Shown here: in pieces, positions 38,340 through 38,392 of the stretch | Position numbering within the stretch: position 1 is the stretch's first letter | Layout of the letters: each line of letters opens with the position of its first letter | Assembly (NCBI GenBank): GCA_022730015.1 | Contig: DZBU01000009.1 | Coordinates: 1-38,392, forward strand | Length of the DNA: 38,392 nt | Direction: 5' to 3' | From: Candidatus Elulimicrobium sp. | GTDB lineage: Bacteria > Patescibacteriota > Minisyncoccia > Phycocordibacterales > UBA918 | Notes under the pieces: model-generated | What the model saw: only the letters and a program-made list of their open reading frames with translations | The model's database searches: none | Told to the model about the DNA's origin: nothing | Translations under genes and position numbers: made by a program

Positions 38340-38392
38340 ATGTCCGAACATATCTCATACTTAACCGGCCTCAATGATCCCCAAAAAGAAGC
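38340..38392 (+). CDS. Start of a UvrD/PcrA-like helicase (partial)
   Basis: Only 17 complete codons are present. They end in YLTGLNDPQKEA, which matches the Q-motif region (LN-PQREAV) at the start of UvrD/PcrA/Rep superfamily 1 helicases. The gene runs out of the window. The call rests on this short motif and on the -10 box at 38325. Confidence 0.65.
   Translation, partial: MSEHISYLTGLNDPQKE

Noticed and set aside
1-38392. CRISPR array, insertion sequence or prophage
   Set aside because: No regularly spaced repeats, transposase or phage structural genes were seen.

Overview
The window looks like a chromosomal segment of a Candidatus Patescibacteria (CPR) bacterium, most likely of the Parcubacteria group. 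This is inferred from family content and gene style, since no rRNA is present. The supporting signs are DUF5667 and DUF4349 membrane proteins, a membrane-tethered ClpC-like ATPase, many unrecognised membrane proteins, very compact spacing, few Shine-Dalgarno sites, and -10 boxes placed 6-9 nt before start codons. TGA is used as a stop (corA, yraN), so the SR1/Gracilibacteria code is not in use. Most genes are housekeeping: cca, xthA, prmC, a cold-shock gene, rpsO, pnp, xerC/D, comM, corA and four tRNAs.

Layout. 0-3.2 kb: an unknown protein, a DUF4105 protein and a trypsin-like protease. 3.3-5.3 kb (minus): an ECF-like sigma factor translationally coupled to a DUF5667 membrane protein. 5.4-7.4 kb (minus): a small membrane protein, an RBBP9/YdeN-type hydrolase and CorA. 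7.5-9.6 kb: tRNA-Pro, yraN covered by parS-like palindromes, DnaA-box-like sites, tRNA-Gly, an HTH/LAGLIDADG-like gene and tRNA-Arg. CDS orientation switches here from mostly minus to mostly plus, so this is a candidate origin/centromere region. 9.6-12.6 kb: cca, a 700-nt gap with a strongly structured putative minus-strand RNA, and xthA. 12.7-16.7 kb: a membrane-anchored protein, a YhiN/HI0933 flavoprotein, a small unknown gene, prmC, tRNA-Leu and a cold-shock gene.

16.8-19.6 kb: a small membrane protein followed by a ClpC-like AAA+ protein whose first ATPase domain is degenerate. 19.7-23.8 kb: an Asp/Glu-rich secreted protein with a leader-peptide/terminator arrangement, two tandem M14 carboxypeptidase-like proteins (the first has lost its zinc site), and a DUF4349 protein. 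24-26.3 kb (minus): an OmpR-type two-component system and an unknown protein. 26.5-29.3 kb (minus): xerC/D followed by two tandem paralogous polytopic membrane proteins with almost identical 3' ends. 29.6-33.2 kb: rpsO with a long leader, a NYN-domain nuclease and pnp. 33.2-38.4 kb: a single-pass membrane protein, a zinc-less TraR/DksA-like protein, comM, a LysM/M23 peptidase, and the first codons of a UvrD/PcrA-like helicase.

Regulation seen in the sequence. Most genes have an extended or plain -10 box at the edge of the start codon, suggesting leaderless mRNAs. Exceptions with clear Shine-Dalgarno sites encode unknown proteins. Many transcription units end in unusually long, GC-rich, perfectly paired hairpins. 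Functional calls rest on recognisable motifs; no database search was made.
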